Positions 15,583 to 25,124 are shown, numbered from the stretch's first letter. The stretch is 64,000 nucleotides of DNA from Saprospiraceae bacterium (GCA_016716185.1 JADJWV010000002.1:844501-908500), one strand, 5' to 3'. Numbers and translations are program-made. Notes: generated by a model from the letters alone, not told the origin.

Positions 15583-17139
15583 ATGAATTCAATGAGATCA
15601 ATATTGATTTTGTGTCTTCTTATTGGGGCATCAGCCAATTTGGTTTTTGCACAAACCGCATCAGAAGCACTTCGATATAGTATGTTCAGACCTTATAGCA
15701 CCAGCCGTTCCATTGGTGTTGGAAACAGCATGTCGGCTCTTGGTGGTGATTTCTCTGCCATTGCCGTGAATCCTGCAGGGATCGGTTTGTATAGAAAAGC
15801 AGATGTGTATGTGAGTATGGGTACGATCTGGGAAGACAACGAAGCAACGCTGAAGTCAAATCAACATCAGAACTCTGTTTATAAAGAAAATACAGGTAAG
15901 TTTTCTTTGAATGGACTTGGATTTATCGGTATTTCAAATCCTGCTTCGGGCGATTGGAAAAATGTAAATCTGAGTATCAACCTGGTGCGCACAGATGATT
16001 TTAGGCGAGATCTGTATTTTAAGGGAAGAAGCAAAGGATCCATCACGGACCGATTTCTTGAACTTTCTTTAGACCCGCTTGGACAAGGTCTCGAAGGTTT
16101 GAACCCCGATGACCTGGACGATTTTGAAGCCGGGCTTGCTTATGAGACTGGCGCTTTATTCGATAAGGGAACGGATTCTGTAAAATATATTTACCAAACC
16201 GATTTTCTTGCTCATCCTGATTATGCAGTTTCCAAAGAGCAATCTGTTAAGCAATATGGAGGTATGCATGAATTGACTTTTGGTGTAGGTGCAAATTACC
16301 AGGAATGGTTAGCGCTTGGTTTGAGTATCCATGTGCCTTTTGGTTTTTTTGAAAGCGAATCGACTTATTCCGAATATGAATCCGTGAGAGGTGAATTTAA
16401 TCCTTTCAGAAATTTGGTTTTTGAAAATAAACTGAGGACCGAAATTTCTGGTGTTGGAGCAAAGATGGGAATCATTTTTAAACCTGTTAAGTTTCTGAGA
16501 TTGGGTGCAGCCATCCAAACACCATACTCATTAACCTTGAAAGATGAATACCATACTTCCCTGGATTACGGATTTGAACTCAACGGTCGAGATACCAGTT
16601 TTTATTCCAGATCACCGGATGGTGCTTTTGAGTACAAACTCACAACTCCATGGAGAAGCGTATTGTCTGCTGCTTTAATTGGGCCATACGGATTTATTTC
16701 CGGCGAAGTGGATTTTATCAATCCGCAAAATTCAAATTACAATCTATCTGCGTTCAGCGAAGAACCGGGAGATACAAAATTTGAACAAGAATTGAACAGC
16801 GATATTGAGAAGCAATATAAAGCTGTTGTGCAATATCGTCTGGGTGCGGAATTGGCATTATCCAAATTGAGATTGCGCGGAGGATATCAATACCTGCCTC
16901 AGCCCTACAGCAACTCCAGCGATAAAGCACAAATTTATAGTTTAGGCGGAGGATTCCGTGGCGACCGGATGTATTTTGATTTTGTATATTCTTTCGGCAA
17001 TCAAAACCAAACATATGCGCCCTATCTCACCGGGAATTCTGATTTCAACGGCGATGGAAAAGTTGATGCTGTAACTCCATTGGTCGATCAAAAAATAAAT
17101 CGCGTTGAAATTTTATTCACGATTGGCTGGAAGATCTGA
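15583..17139 (+). CDS. FadL/OmpP1-like outer membrane transport protein
   Basis: FadL-family proteins are 14-strand outer membrane barrels that take up hydrophobic compounds. The 518-residue product begins with a signal peptide (ILILCLLIGASANLVFAQ). The FadL-like signature SMSALGGDFSAIAVNPAGIG follows at about residues 46-65, including the N-P-A-G motif at the start of the family. The rest alternates polar and hydrophobic residues in beta-strand fashion and ends in RVEILFTIGWKI, an amphipathic last strand suited to BAM-dependent insertion. The substrate is unknown. It lies 38 bases after the low-complexity secreted gene and may share its transcript. Confidence 0.82.
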   Translation: MNSMRSILILCLLIGASANLVFAQTASEALRYSMFRPYSTSRSIGVGNSMSALGGDFSAIAVNPAGIGLYRKADVYVSMGTIWEDNEATLKSNQHQNSVYKENTGKFSLNGLGFIGISNPASGDWKNVNLSINLVRTDDFRRDLYFKGRSKGSITDRFLELSLDPLGQGLEGLNPDDLDDFEAGLAYETGALFDKGTDSVKYIYQTDFLAHPDYAVSKEQSVKQYGGMHELTFGVGANYQEWLALGLSIHVPFGFFESESTYSEYESVRGEFNPFRNLVFENKLRTEISGVGAKMGIIFKPVKFLRLGAAIQTPYSLTLKDEYHTSLDYGFELNGRDTSFYSRSPDGAFEYKLTTPWRSVLSAALIGPYGFISGEVDFINPQNSNYNLSAFSEEPGDTKFEQELNSDIEKQYKAVVQYRLGAELALSKLRLRGGYQYLPQPYSNSSDKAQIYSLGGGFRGDRMYFDFVYSFGNQNQTYAPYLTGNSDFNGDGKVDAVTPLVDQKINRVEILFTIGWKI

Positions 17140-17198
17140 ACGAAAAGCTGAAAGGCTTAAGACGAAAGGCATAAGGAAATTTATTTTCAACCACTTGA

Positions 17199-17216
17199 CG
17201 TAGTCTTCAGACTACG
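17199..17216. other. Short perfect hairpin
   Basis: CGTAGTCT and AGACTACG form an 8-bp stem around a TC loop. It follows the FadL-like gene by about 60 bases and has no T-run. It may aid transcript 3' end formation or be part of a scattered intergenic repeat. Confidence 0.5.
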
Positions 17217-17286
17217 CTACTGTATTGCTCTTGTGACACTACATCAAATTTGAAATAAATTTCATCCTGAATCAGAAAAATCAATT

Positions 17287-17301
17287 ATCTATGTCATAGA
17301 T
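17287..17301. promoter_or_regulatory. Perfect 15-bp palindrome before yaaA
   Basis: ATCTATG-T-CATAGAT is an exact dyad ending 8 bases before the yaaA start codon. Its position over the likely translation or transcription start fits an operator or an mRNA hairpin. No known regulator consensus matches it clearly. Confidence 0.4.
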
Positions 17302-17309
17302 TTTGGTTT

Positions 17310-18074
17310 ATGTTGATAGTATTGTCGCCTTCAAAAGATCTGGATTACAAAAGGGAATATCCTCAAATTCAACATTCTTTACCGGAGTTTGCTGAACAAA
17401 CACAGATACTTGTCGAGCTCATGCAAAAAAAATCTGTGGCGCAATTAAAAAAGCTGATGGACATCAGCGAGAAATTGGCAATGGATAATCAAAAAAGGTA
17501 TCGGGATTTTGAGTTTGGATCCCTGCCTTCTTCTGGTCGCCCGGCATTATTTGCGTTCTCCGGAGATGTGTACAGGGGCCTTGATGCTTATTCGCTCGAT
17601 GAAAACGGAATCCGGTATTGCAATAGACATGTGAGAATTCTTTCAGGATTGTACGGGATGTTAAAACCTTTGGATCTCATCCAACCATACCGGCTGGAAA
17701 TGGGCACTGATCTCAGAATCGGCAAAAGCAGGAATCTCTATCATTTTTGGAAAAATATTCTCGGAAATAAAATCCGGGAAGAAATGGAAAGATCTGATTT
17801 TAAGTTTCTGTTAAATCTGGCATCACAGGAATATTTTGAAGCCATAGATTTAGCAGCACTCAAATTTCCGGTTGTGAATATTCATTTCCGGGAAATGCGC
17901 AATGGGAAATTAAGTTTCCTGAGTTTTTTTGCAAAAAAAGCAAGGGGATTGATGACGCGCTATGCCGCAGATGTGAATTGCGAAGACATCTCACAAATCA
18001 AAGATTTCAATTTGGAGCGTTATACCTTTGATCAAAAATTATCTTCGAAAACAGATTGGTATTTTATCAGATGA
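17310..18074 (+). CDS. yaaA: Peroxide stress protein YaaA (DUF328)
   Basis: YaaA in E. coli is induced by OxyR and limits intracellular free iron and DNA damage during peroxide stress; the fold binds DNA. The 254-residue length is typical. Family landmarks are the N-terminal SPSKDLD (6-12), the FSGDVYRGLDA segment, RILSGLYGMLKPLDLIQPYR and the C-terminal FARMTRYAADVNCED-like stretch, here KARGLMTRYAADVN. There is no signal peptide, so it is cytoplasmic. Its TGA overlaps the ATG of the penicillin-acylase gene (ATGA at 18071-18074), so the two are translationally coupled. Start 17310 gives the standard MLIVLSPSK beginning. Confidence 0.95.
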   Translation: MLIVLSPSKDLDYKREYPQIQHSLPEFAEQTQILVELMQKKSVAQLKKLMDISEKLAMDNQKRYRDFEFGSLPSSGRPALFAFSGDVYRGLDAYSLDENGIRYCNRHVRILSGLYGMLKPLDLIQPYRLEMGTDLRIGKSRNLYHFWKNILGNKIREEMERSDFKFLLNLASQEYFEAIDLAALKFPVVNIHFREMRNGKLSFLSFFAKKARGLMTRYAADVNCEDISQIKDFNLERYTFDQKLSSKTDWYFIR

Positions 18075-20491
18075 ACGCAATGGGTAAATATGTTTCTCTA
18101 ATTCTGAGGCTTCTTTTTCCGTTATGCTGGATGTGGTTGATGAATGCCTCTTTGCAAATCAAAGGCAATGGAATTCCTCCTCTTGGAAGTTTTTTTAGTC
18201 CGGCAACGGGATTTTGGTGGAATGCACATTACATGGACGAAGATCAACCGGATGTAATGCAGTTTGATGGGGTCAGGGGTGAGGTCGTTCTGGACGAGAG
18301 AAAAGTGCCACATATTTTTGCCGAAGACGACCGTCAGGCTTATTTCATTCAGGGATATTTGCATGCGATGCACCGGCTCTGGCAAATGGATTTTTCCACA
18401 CGGGCAGCAGAAGGTCGTATAAGTGAAATTGTAGGCGATCGTGCTTTGGAATTTGATAAATTGAAGAGGAGGAAAGGATTGCCTATCGCTGCAAGGATGT
18501 CTGTAGAAAACTGGAAAAAAGATAGTTTTCTGATTTCCAGATTGGAGTCTTATGTCAGGGGAGTGAATGCCTACATTTCTGAAATACAAGAACACGAACT
18601 ACCCATTGAATACAAAATATTGAATTATAAGCCGGAACCGTGGAGTCTGTACCGGAGCGCACTGTTTCATAAGAGCATGGCTGAAATACTTTGTGGAAGA
18701 GATAAAGATGTGGAGCTGACAAATGCCAAAGCATTTTTTAAAGAAGACTTTGCAGAATTATTTCCGGAAATGGATCCGTTGACCGATCCGGTGATTCCCT
18801 CTGGCACCAGTTGGAATCGAATGGACTATCCTGTTTTAAAGGCTTACGAAGATTCAACGCAAATTGGTTTTTTGCCTTTTTTAAAAGAATCCTCTGTATC
18901 CGGCTTGGGAAGTAACAATTGGGCTGTGAGTCCTCAAATGACACAATCGGGATCTGCTATCCTTTGTAACGATCCTCATTTATCGCTAACGCTGCCGTCT
19001 ATCTGGTACGAACAACAAATCTCCACACCGGAGTACAATGTTTACGGTGTTACTTTTCCCGGTATTGCCGGGGTGGTTATTGGGTTCAATAAGCATATGG
19101 CCTGGGGAGTCACCAATGCCGGTTGGGACGTATTAGACTGGTATAAGATCCACTGGAAGGACTCTACGATGGTTTCCTATTTAATGGATGGTGAATGGAA
19201 ACTAACGAACGTTCGTTTGGACACCATTTTAGTAAAAGGAAAGGGATATGTGATAGATACAGTTCGGTTAACTCATTGGGGTCCGGTAATCCATACAGAT
19301 CCTAAACATAAGAAGTATTCATTGGCCATGCATTGGATTTTACACGATTCGTATGATCAGATGGAATTCAGAACATTCATGAGTCTTAATCGTGCCAAAA
19401 ATTATGATGATTACCGCAAGGCTTGTACATATTTTCCATACCCTGCTCAGAATATTGTCTTTGCATCTGTTTCGGGAGATATTGCCATGACGGTTTCCGG
19501 AAATATGCCTGTAAAATATGATCAACAAGGCCGTTTTATCATGGATGGTTCATCTGCCAGGCATAAATGGGCAGGAATACTCGACCCTCTTCAGAATCCT
19601 GCTATGTACAATCCATCCAGGGGTTTTGTTTCTTCCGCCAATCAACGATCAACGGATCTGAATTTTCCGGTTTATTACAACGATGGTGATTTCAGGTCAT
19701 ATCGTGGACTGGCAGTCAACAGATTGCTTGCGCAGAAAAATAACTGGGATGTTCAATCGATGAAAGAATTGCAATACAACAACCTGAGTCTGGAAGCGGA
19801 ATTTTCGTTGCCGGTATTGATGGCCTTACTGGACAGTTCAAAATTGAATGTAAAGGGCCGTGAAATTGTAAATCAATTGCGAAAATGGAATTTTAATTAC
19901 GATTCTTCATCTATGGCTCCTGTTTATTTTGATCTGTGGTTTGAGTATTTGCAAAAAATGGTTTGGGATGAACTCAGTCCATTCGCGGATAAAATGTCCA
20001 TTGCATTTCCCAATGATCAGATACTTGTGAAATGGATGTTGGAAAAGCCGCATCATCCGTTTTTTGATTATCAAAAGACAACACAGAAAGAGCAGGCTAA
20101 GGATATTGTCCAGATTGCATTCGACAGTGTGCTTTATTTTTTAGAAAAAGAACCACCGATCCGGGATTGGGCTGACTATAAAGCTGCAGAAATTGTTCAC
20201 ATTGCAAGGATCCCTGCTTTTGGAAAATTTCAAATCCGGAGTTCAGGCAATGAAGACATCATCAACGCACATGCACGGATTTTCGGGCCTTCCTGGCGTA
20301 TGATTGTCGAGCTTAAAAAGGATTCGATGGTGGCTTATGGGATTTATCCCGGCGGACAATGTGGCCACCCCGGAAGTGCCTATTACGACCATACAATTGA
20401 ACCCTGGGCTCGCGGTGAATATTTTCGTTTGCACTACTGGAATGCACCTCCGGAAAATCATAAAGGATATTTTAAAATTCATTTTCAATAA
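18071..20491 (+). CDS. Penicillin acylase family Ntn-hydrolase
   Basis: Members are periplasmic Ntn-hydrolases (penicillin/cephalosporin acylases, acyl-homoserine-lactone acylases) made as a precursor that cuts itself into two subunits. From ATG 18071 the protein has 806 residues, near the family norm. The N-terminus carries a signal/anchor helix (SLILRLLFPLCWMWLMN), then the alpha-subunit features VPHIFAEDDRQAYFIQGYLHA and RLWQMDF. The processing site GLGSNNW places the nucleophile at Ser281, the new N-terminus of the beta subunit. Later motifs include GVTNAGWDV and the C-terminal PGGQCGHPGSAYYDH. The natural amide substrate is not predictable; AHL quorum-signal cleavage is one option. A TTG 15 bases upstream is a poor alternative start. 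Confidence 0.93.
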   Translation: MNAMGKYVSLILRLLFPLCWMWLMNASLQIKGNGIPPLGSFFSPATGFWWNAHYMDEDQPDVMQFDGVRGEVVLDERKVPHIFAEDDRQAYFIQGYLHAMHRLWQMDFSTRAAEGRISEIVGDRALEFDKLKRRKGLPIAARMSVENWKKDSFLISRLESYVRGVNAYISEIQEHELPIEYKILNYKPEPWSLYRSALFHKSMAEILCGRDKDVELTNAKAFFKEDFAELFPEMDPLTDPVIPSGTSWNRMDYPVLKAYEDSTQIGFLPFLKESSVSGLGSNNWAVSPQMTQSGSAILCNDPHLSLTLPSIWYEQQISTPEYNVYGVTFPGIAGVVIGFNKHMAWGVTNAGWDVLDWYKIHWKDSTMVSYLMDGEWKLTNVRLDTILVKGKGYVIDTVRLTHWGPVIHTDPKHKKYSLAMHWILHDSYDQMEFRTFMSLNRAKNYDDYRKACTYFPYPAQNIVFASVSGDIAMTVSGNMPVKYDQQGRFIMDGSSARHKWAGILDPLQNPAMYNPSRGFVSSANQRSTDLNFPVYYNDGDFRSYRGLAVNRLLAQKNNWDVQSMKELQYNNLSLEAEFSLPVLMALLDSSKLNVKGREIVNQLRKWNFNYDSSSMAPVYFDLWFEYLQKMVWDELSPFADKMSIAFPNDQILVKWMLEKPHHPFFDYQKTTQKEQAKDIVQIAFDSVLYFLEKEPPIRDWADYKAAEIVHIARIPAFGKFQIRSSGNEDIINAHARIFGPSWRMIVELKKDSMVAYGIYPGGQCGHPGSAYYDHTIEPWARGEYFRLHYWNAPPENHKGYFKIHFQ

Positions 20492-20496
20492 AACCT

Positions 20497-20859
20497 ATGA
20501 GTCAACGATCAGCTATTATAATTTGCCTGGGCGGTGCCATATTGGGTTTATGTATACCTGTCTGGTATTTGCCATTTTTGTTTGGTTTTTTTGCAGGAGT
20601 CGTTTTTAAATTTTCGCCACGATATTTTTATCTCATTCATTTTTTGGTTTACATGGCGGTGTGTTTGATTTATACTTACTTGGTCAGTGTTTTTGGAAGT
20701 AAGGATCTCATTGACAGGATCGGTGAGCTATTTATGGGATTTGCATCGGGAGCACTTATGATGTTGAGCAGTTTTTTTTATGGAGTTCATGCATTGGCAG
20801 GAGTTTTATGTGGAAGGGCTTTAAGAGTACTCCTGCAAAGTGAAAAATCTGATGAATAA
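20497..20859 (+). CDS. Small polytopic membrane protein of unknown function
   Basis: The 120 residues contain about four hydrophobic helices (roughly 5-37, 44-66 and 77-107) and a short charged tail. No motif is recognisable. The ATG is 5 bases after the penicillin-acylase stop, so it is the third gene of the yaaA transcript. It could be an accessory membrane protein for its neighbours, but nothing in the sequence shows this. Confidence 0.65.
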   Translation: MSQRSAIIICLGGAILGLCIPVWYLPFLFGFFAGVVFKFSPRYFYLIHFLVYMAVCLIYTYLVSVFGSKDLIDRIGELFMGFASGALMMLSSFFYGVHALAGVLCGRALRVLLQSEKSDE

Positions 20860-21025
20860 AATCCCTTTAATGGAAAAAGAGTGGACCAGATTTTCCAAAA
20901 AGGAATATAAATCCCTGCTGGATCAGATCATGTTATATTATCATCAAATAAATGGATTTCATCTGCTTCATTTGCGCCATCTGATGGAGACACAACTTGT
21001 AAGATGTCGGATCAAGTTAATTTAA
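20852..21025 (+). CDS. Possible small protein overlapping the membrane-protein gene end
   Basis: A 57-codon frame starts at an ATG that overlaps the previous stop (ATGAATAA), an arrangement common for coupled genes. The start (MEKEWTRFSKKEYKSLLDQI) is helical and charged, while the last 20 residues look like random translation. It may be the remnant of a longer gene that has lost its 3' part. I do not recognise it. Confidence 0.3.
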   Translation: MNKIPLMEKEWTRFSKKEYKSLLDQIMLYYHQINGFHLLHLRHLMETQLVRCRIKLI

Positions 21026-21395
21026 AATGGAGTAGCCTAAATTAAGAAGGTTTGGTTAATTTAAATGAAAACTGACTCAACTTAGAGTAATTAACTTAGA
21101 AGCAAGGACTGGCTTGGTTATAATTGATTTATAATCCTAACTGATAACCAGACAACTAACTTCTTTGTGTTCCTTTGCGTTTTAGTGTCTTCGTGGCAGA
21201 AATTATATTACGTTTTCACCAATTTGGTAACCAGGGTTTGATGGCCTAAAATGTTAAATTTTTGCTTTGCACCAGCTTGATATTGAATGATCTTTACGTA
21301 GTCGCTAACCTTTGCCACGAAGGCTCAAAGTTTCACAAATCAGATCTTTTGCTATAAGAATTTACTCCCCATACAATTAACTTGCCCCAAAATGT
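21026..21395. other. Gene-free region with an eroded inverted repeat
   Basis: No coding region is visible. CTTCGTGGCA (21189-21198) and TGCCACGAAG (21313-21322) are exact inverse complements, and the outer flanks (TTTGTG...CTTTGCG and CAAAG...CACAAA) also pair roughly. This makes an imperfect inverted repeat over about 21164-21338. Confidence 0.5.
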
Positions 21396-21828
21396 CTCGC
21401 ACCTGCCCGACTGATCTATTGTTTTAAAATAATGGAAAACTTATTCATTCAGGCGGGGATGACGCAGACGACGCAGATCTTTTCATTTAGTTTAAAATCA
21501 AATCGTCGAAACTTCGAAACGTCGAAACCTCGGGACGAAAACCTCTGCCATTTATTTCCCGCACCTGCCCGACTGATATTTTGTTTTAAAATAATGGAAA
21601 ACTTGTTCGGTCAGGCGGGGATTTCGCAGATTTACGCAGATCTTTATATTTAATTTATAATCAAAAAGTCAAAAAGTCAAAAAGTCAAAAAGTCAAAAAG
21701 TCAAAAAGTCAAAAAGTCAAAAAGTCAAAAAGTCAAAAAGTCGAAACCTCGGGACAAAAACCTCCCCAATTTATTTCCCGCAGATGACGCAGATGACGCA
21801 GATATTTTTACAGATTTTTTTTGATGAG
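21396..21828. repeat. Interspersed repeat, two tandem copies, with an internal 8-bp VNTR
   Basis: Copy one starts at 21396 and copy two at 21558, 162 bases apart. Shared landmarks in order are CGCACCTGCCCGACTGAT, GTTTTAAAATAATGGAAAAC, TCAGGCGGGG, ACGCAGATCTTT, then a variable block, then a CCTCTGCCATTTATTTCCCG-like end (CCTCCCCAATTTATTTCCCG after copy two). In copy two the variable block is ten exact AAAAAGTC octamers (21663-21742). In copy one the block is GTCGAAAC-like units instead. A partial third copy follows from 21776. More copies lie at about 30107-30257 and 31925-32190. Confidence 0.88.
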
Positions 21829-21878
21829 GTAGATTTATTCTTTTAATGAATAGCCTTTCAGCTTTTCGCTTTCAGCTT

Positions 21879-23498
21879 CTATTTTTCGCTTAAAACTTGT
21901 AAGGTAGCATGCATCAGGGTCGACGAATCAGCTAAAGCATAAATGTGATAGTGGCCTGCTGCTAAATTTTTCAAATCCAGTTCAATTTTATTTTCTTCCG
22001 GATTTTTAATTTCTGTAAAAGCTAAGTTTTTGCCTTCTGAATTTTGGATCCATATCTGGATGCGGTTTAGTTTTTTATCCGATTTAAATTCGAGTTGTGT
22101 TCGAAAGCGCGCAGGATTGGGTTGAAGCTGTAACTTAATGTTTGATTTTTTATTTTGAAAATTACAGGAATTTGTGGATTGATCCTTAATTAAATGAACT
22201 TTTACAATGTAAGGATTGGCAAGTGTAAGATGAGCCTTTTCATTTTGCCATGGATTTCTGTCGGTTCCAGGATTGTATATGCCGCCGAATAGGTATCCTG
22301 CAAAAATCGTATCTTCTTTTATAGCAGACAAGTCAACGATATCGCTGGAGTACAATGCAATTTCAGGAGATATGAAAAATTCTGCATTGCAGCCCATAAA
22401 TCCAGGCATGGTATCCGTCAAGAGCCATTCAGAGAATTTACCAAATTCATCCCGGATGATGGTACTCACTGATTTTACAAAGGGAACATAGCTGTCGTAA
22501 GTGATCACTCCCAGCGAATCCCGATAGTATTCGGCCATACCTCCAAAAAATATCTGATGCGAACGATTGTTAGCCCCATCAAAAAGATTCAGTTTTGCAC
22601 AATTGTAAGCACAGAATTTCTGATCGAAGTCAAAGATCTCCCTGACTTCGATACTATCGATCACAGAAGTGTTTAAAAAAGGTTTGTCGAGATTGTGTTG
22701 AAACACACCCGAATACACCATCATTTTTTCTTTTCCGTCGCGATCGATGAAAGGACTCATGTTGAAATCCCTTCTGTGGAAATTGTAATCGTCGGTTTTT
22801 TTGTAGAGGATGTTGTAAGCCAGGCTATCCTTTGTTTCCTGCAGTCGAAACAATACAAAAGCATCTGTATAAATTTGTTTAACATTGGAGGAATTGCTCG
22901 AGTATTTTCCTTCAAAATAATTTCCTCCAACCAGATAAAACAGTGAATCTTTGATTCGCAACTGTCCGCCAGCCACTGCGAAAAAAGTATCTCTGATAAA
23001 GGTAAATGCGGATTCAACATTGCCCGACGATTCAATCGCGGTAATAGCTTGAGCCAGATTGATTTTTGCAAAAAAAGGATAGGTGTAGTAACTGCCGTCA
23101 CTTGCCTGGCCATATCCTCCCATCATGTAAAGGAAATTCTGATCCTGTGCGAATGTGCTGTTGGAAGAACTCAAAAATCCTGAAATTTCATATCCCGAAA
23201 ACGGAATCGCTGAGCTGGTCAGGGTCATGTCCCGGGTGTTCCAAACGTACATCATTTTGTTGGCACGGTCGTATTCAAATCCTTCTTCTTTCGAATGGAT
23301 GCCGTCGAGTCTGCCACCGATCATTAAAACCTTGTCTCCGGAGGCTGCATAGGCAAACGAATGGATATTGGGCCAGTTTTGAATTTTAAACGTATCAAAT
23401 TGAAAGCGGAAACCCGATTGAGCATTTATTGAAAATGAGAATAGAGTAAGAAGCAGGATCGATTTAAAAAAATGTATTTTAGATGCTGAAATTACCAT
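21879..23498 (-). CDS. Secreted beta-propeller (Kelch-like) protein with T9SS sorting domain
   Basis: The 539-residue product has a signal peptide (FFKSILLLTLFSFSINAQ). Its body has Kelch-like repeats, visible as Gly-Gly turns: VLMIGGRLDG, FLYMMGGYGQ, FYLVGGNYFEG, QIFFGGMAEYY and GYLFGGIYNP. The last 80 residues begin LQPNPARFRTQLEF and form a T9SS type A sorting domain. It is therefore predicted to be exported to the cell surface. The binding partner is unknown. Its ATG overlaps the DoxX-family stop by 7 bases, so the two genes are cotranscribed. Confidence 0.82.
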   Translation of the reverse strand: MVISASKIHFFKSILLLTLFSFSINAQSGFRFQFDTFKIQNWPNIHSFAYAASGDKVLMIGGRLDGIHSKEEGFEYDRANKMMYVWNTRDMTLTSSAIPFSGYEISGFLSSSNSTFAQDQNFLYMMGGYGQASDGSYYTYPFFAKINLAQAITAIESSGNVESAFTFIRDTFFAVAGGQLRIKDSLFYLVGGNYFEGKYSSNSSNVKQIYTDAFVLFRLQETKDSLAYNILYKKTDDYNFHRRDFNMSPFIDRDGKEKMMVYSGVFQHNLDKPFLNTSVIDSIEVREIFDFDQKFCAYNCAKLNLFDGANNRSHQIFFGGMAEYYRDSLGVITYDSYVPFVKSVSTIIRDEFGKFSEWLLTDTMPGFMGCNAEFFISPEIALYSSDIVDLSAIKEDTIFAGYLFGGIYNPGTDRNPWQNEKAHLTLANPYIVKVHLIKDQSTNSCNFQNKKSNIKLQLQPNPARFRTQLEFKSDKKLNRIQIWIQNSEGKNLAFTEIKNPEENKIELDLKNLAAGHYHIYALADSSTLMHATLQVLSEK

Positions 23499-23917
23499 TT
23501 TTCTTTAGGAAGTTTTGTGACGCCAAAAAATCTTCGTACGGAATATTTTCCGGTTCCATACACCAGAACATGGATCATACCGCCGATAAATGCGATGTTT
23601 TTCATGAAATGTATGGATTGAACATTTCTGATTTCCGGAGGATCGTTCCAAAAGGGGAATACGATAAAGGTTACGGGGATCCAATACAGTAATAATAAGG
23701 TTACCGCAAAGCCGGGTCTGTATCCAATCAGTAAAAAAACGCCACCAATAAAAAGAGCTAAAGCAGTGAAGTAAATCAGAAATTCGGGATACCAACTTAA
23801 GCCATATTCCAATAAAGTTGCTTTGGTTCTGTCGAGAAACTGTAAAGTCGTAAAAGACTCGTAAAGGGAAATCGCGGAAATCATTGCTCTTGCCAGCAAG
23901 TCAAAGCTGTCTTTCAT
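23492..23917 (-). CDS. DoxX family membrane protein
   Basis: The 141-residue product, counted from ATG 23917, has four membrane helices. It shows the DoxX pattern: an N-terminal LLARAMISAISLYES helix, LGGxxLLIGYRPGFA-like text (here FIGGVFLLIGYRPGFAVTLLLL), then FPFWND and FMKNIAFIGGMIHVLVYG. DoxX-like proteins take part in thiol or redox homeostasis in some bacteria; the role here is unclear. An in-frame extension upstream to 24019 overlaps the IscA-like gene and lacks family features, so the shorter start is used. It lies 34 bases after the IscA-like stop in the same direction. Confidence 0.85.
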   Translation of the reverse strand: MKDSFDLLARAMISAISLYESFTTLQFLDRTKATLLEYGLSWYPEFLIYFTALALFIGGVFLLIGYRPGFAVTLLLLYWIPVTFIVFPFWNDPPEIRNVQSIHFMKNIAFIGGMIHVLVYGTGKYSVRRFFGVTKLPKEKW

Positions 23918-23951
23918 CGTAGATGAGTTGGTTGTGGACTGAGTTCTGTTC

Positions 23952-24302
23952 TCAGGCCGAAAAAGACTGTCCGCAGCCACAAGTATCTTTGGCATTGGGA
24001 TTAATGAAAGAAAATCCACGGTTGTTTAGCCCGTCGATCCAGTCAATCTGCATTCCTACCAGGTACAGCGAATGGGCCTTTTCCATAAAAACTTTAAACC
24101 CTGCAATTTCGTAGATCTGATCTTTTTCCTGAGGCAAATCGAAGCCGAGTATATAGCTGAATCCCGAACAACCGCCACCTTTGACTCCAACTCTAAGTCC
24201 ATGACTATCAGGTATTTGTTGCTCCTGTTTGATGCGTATCAATGCTTGTAAAGCCGATTCTGTAAAGCTGATAGGGGTTTCCTGAATCGTTTCTGTAGCC
24301 AT
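23952..24302 (-). CDS. A-type iron-sulfur carrier protein (IscA/ErpA family)
   Basis: A-type carriers accept Fe-S clusters from a scaffold and pass them to target enzymes. The 116 residues have the family Cys set: Cys45 in VKGGGCSGFSY, and Cys108 and Cys110 in DTCGCGQSF, together with the conserved NPNAKDTCGCG end. It is cytoplasmic. It could be paired functionally with the cysteine desulfurase gene at the window start, although the two are 23 kb apart. IscA, ErpA or SufA cannot be told apart from sequence alone. A TAnnTTTG box lies 22 bases upstream. Confidence 0.93.
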   Translation of the reverse strand: MATETIQETPISFTESALQALIRIKQEQQIPDSHGLRVGVKGGGCSGFSYILGFDLPQEKDQIYEIAGFKVFMEKAHSLYLVGMQIDWIDGLNNRGFSFINPNAKDTCGCGQSFSA

Positions 24303-24323
24303 ATTCTTTTATTCTTAAAAACG

Positions 24324-24331
24324 CAAAGTTA
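24324..24331 (-). promoter_or_regulatory. Bacteroidota -7 box for the IscA-like/DoxX/propeller genes
   Basis: The minus strand reads TAACTTTG, 22 bases before the IscA-like start. The -33 region has no clear TTTG. Confidence 0.5.
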
Positions 24332-24422
24332 GCATTTTTGTTCGAGGCTTGTAGGGCAGAGGGCCTGAGACGAGGCAACGAACCATGTAGAATGATTAAT
24401 TTTATGCCCTAATTTAACATGC

Positions 24423-24941
24423 ATGGAGTTCTTTTTTGAATTGCTCAAGTATACCCTTCCTTCTGTGGTCGTCTTTTTGACCGCTTATTTGTTGATTAAA
24501 CAGTTTGTCGAACATGAAAACCGAAAGGCTTATGCGCAGATGCAAAAGGAGCTCAAACAGCACAGTTTACCACTAAAGCTTCAGGCGTATGAGCGCCTGG
24601 CATTATTTTTAGAACGCATTCGCATTTCCAATTTAATGCTCAGATTTGCCAGTCCCGATAACGATTCGCAAACACTTTGTAAAATGTTGATGCTGGGTGT
24701 TCATCAGGAATACGAACATAACCTGGTGCAGCAGATCTACGTCAGTGAAAAGCTCTGGGAGATCGTTCTTCTTGCAAAAAACGAAACGCTCCATGCTCTT
24801 GACGAAGCAATTGTCGAATTTTCCGGAAAAGATCCATCCATATTAAAAATGCACCTGAATGGCAAAATCCAGGCTGAAACTTCCAGGATCATCGATGCTG
24901 CAATTGATGGAATCCGGAAGGAAATGCAGTTGGTGCTGTAA
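24423..24941 (+). CDS. Conserved membrane-anchored protein (DUF7935-like)
   Basis: The 172-residue product has one N-terminal membrane helix (YTLPSVVVFLTAYLLIKQF) and a cytoplasmic helical domain. The text LPLKLQAYERLALFLERI and HQEYEHNLVQQIYVSEKLW is typical of a Bacteroidota-specific family I associate with DUF7935, whose function is unknown. No catalytic motif is visible. It is transcribed divergently from the IscA-like operon and may be a single-gene unit. The family name is from memory and less certain than the conservation. Confidence 0.7.
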   Translation: MEFFFELLKYTLPSVVVFLTAYLLIKQFVEHENRKAYAQMQKELKQHSLPLKLQAYERLALFLERIRISNLMLRFASPDNDSQTLCKMLMLGVHQEYEHNLVQQIYVSEKLWEIVLLAKNETLHALDEAIVEFSGKDPSILKMHLNGKIQAETSRIIDAAIDGIRKEMQLVL

Positions 24942-25124
24942 GAGAGGAGCTAAAAGCTTTAAGCTCAAAGCCAGGGAAGATTTGGAAATGAAGATTAAAT
25001 TTTATTGTAATTGTACAGGTATAGGCTGTTCAAACATAATACTTCTACATTGACTAACATCAATATTTTAAAGTTATTATCAATTAAATTTTTTTAATCA
25101 AACTAACAAATGTTAGAAAAGTTG

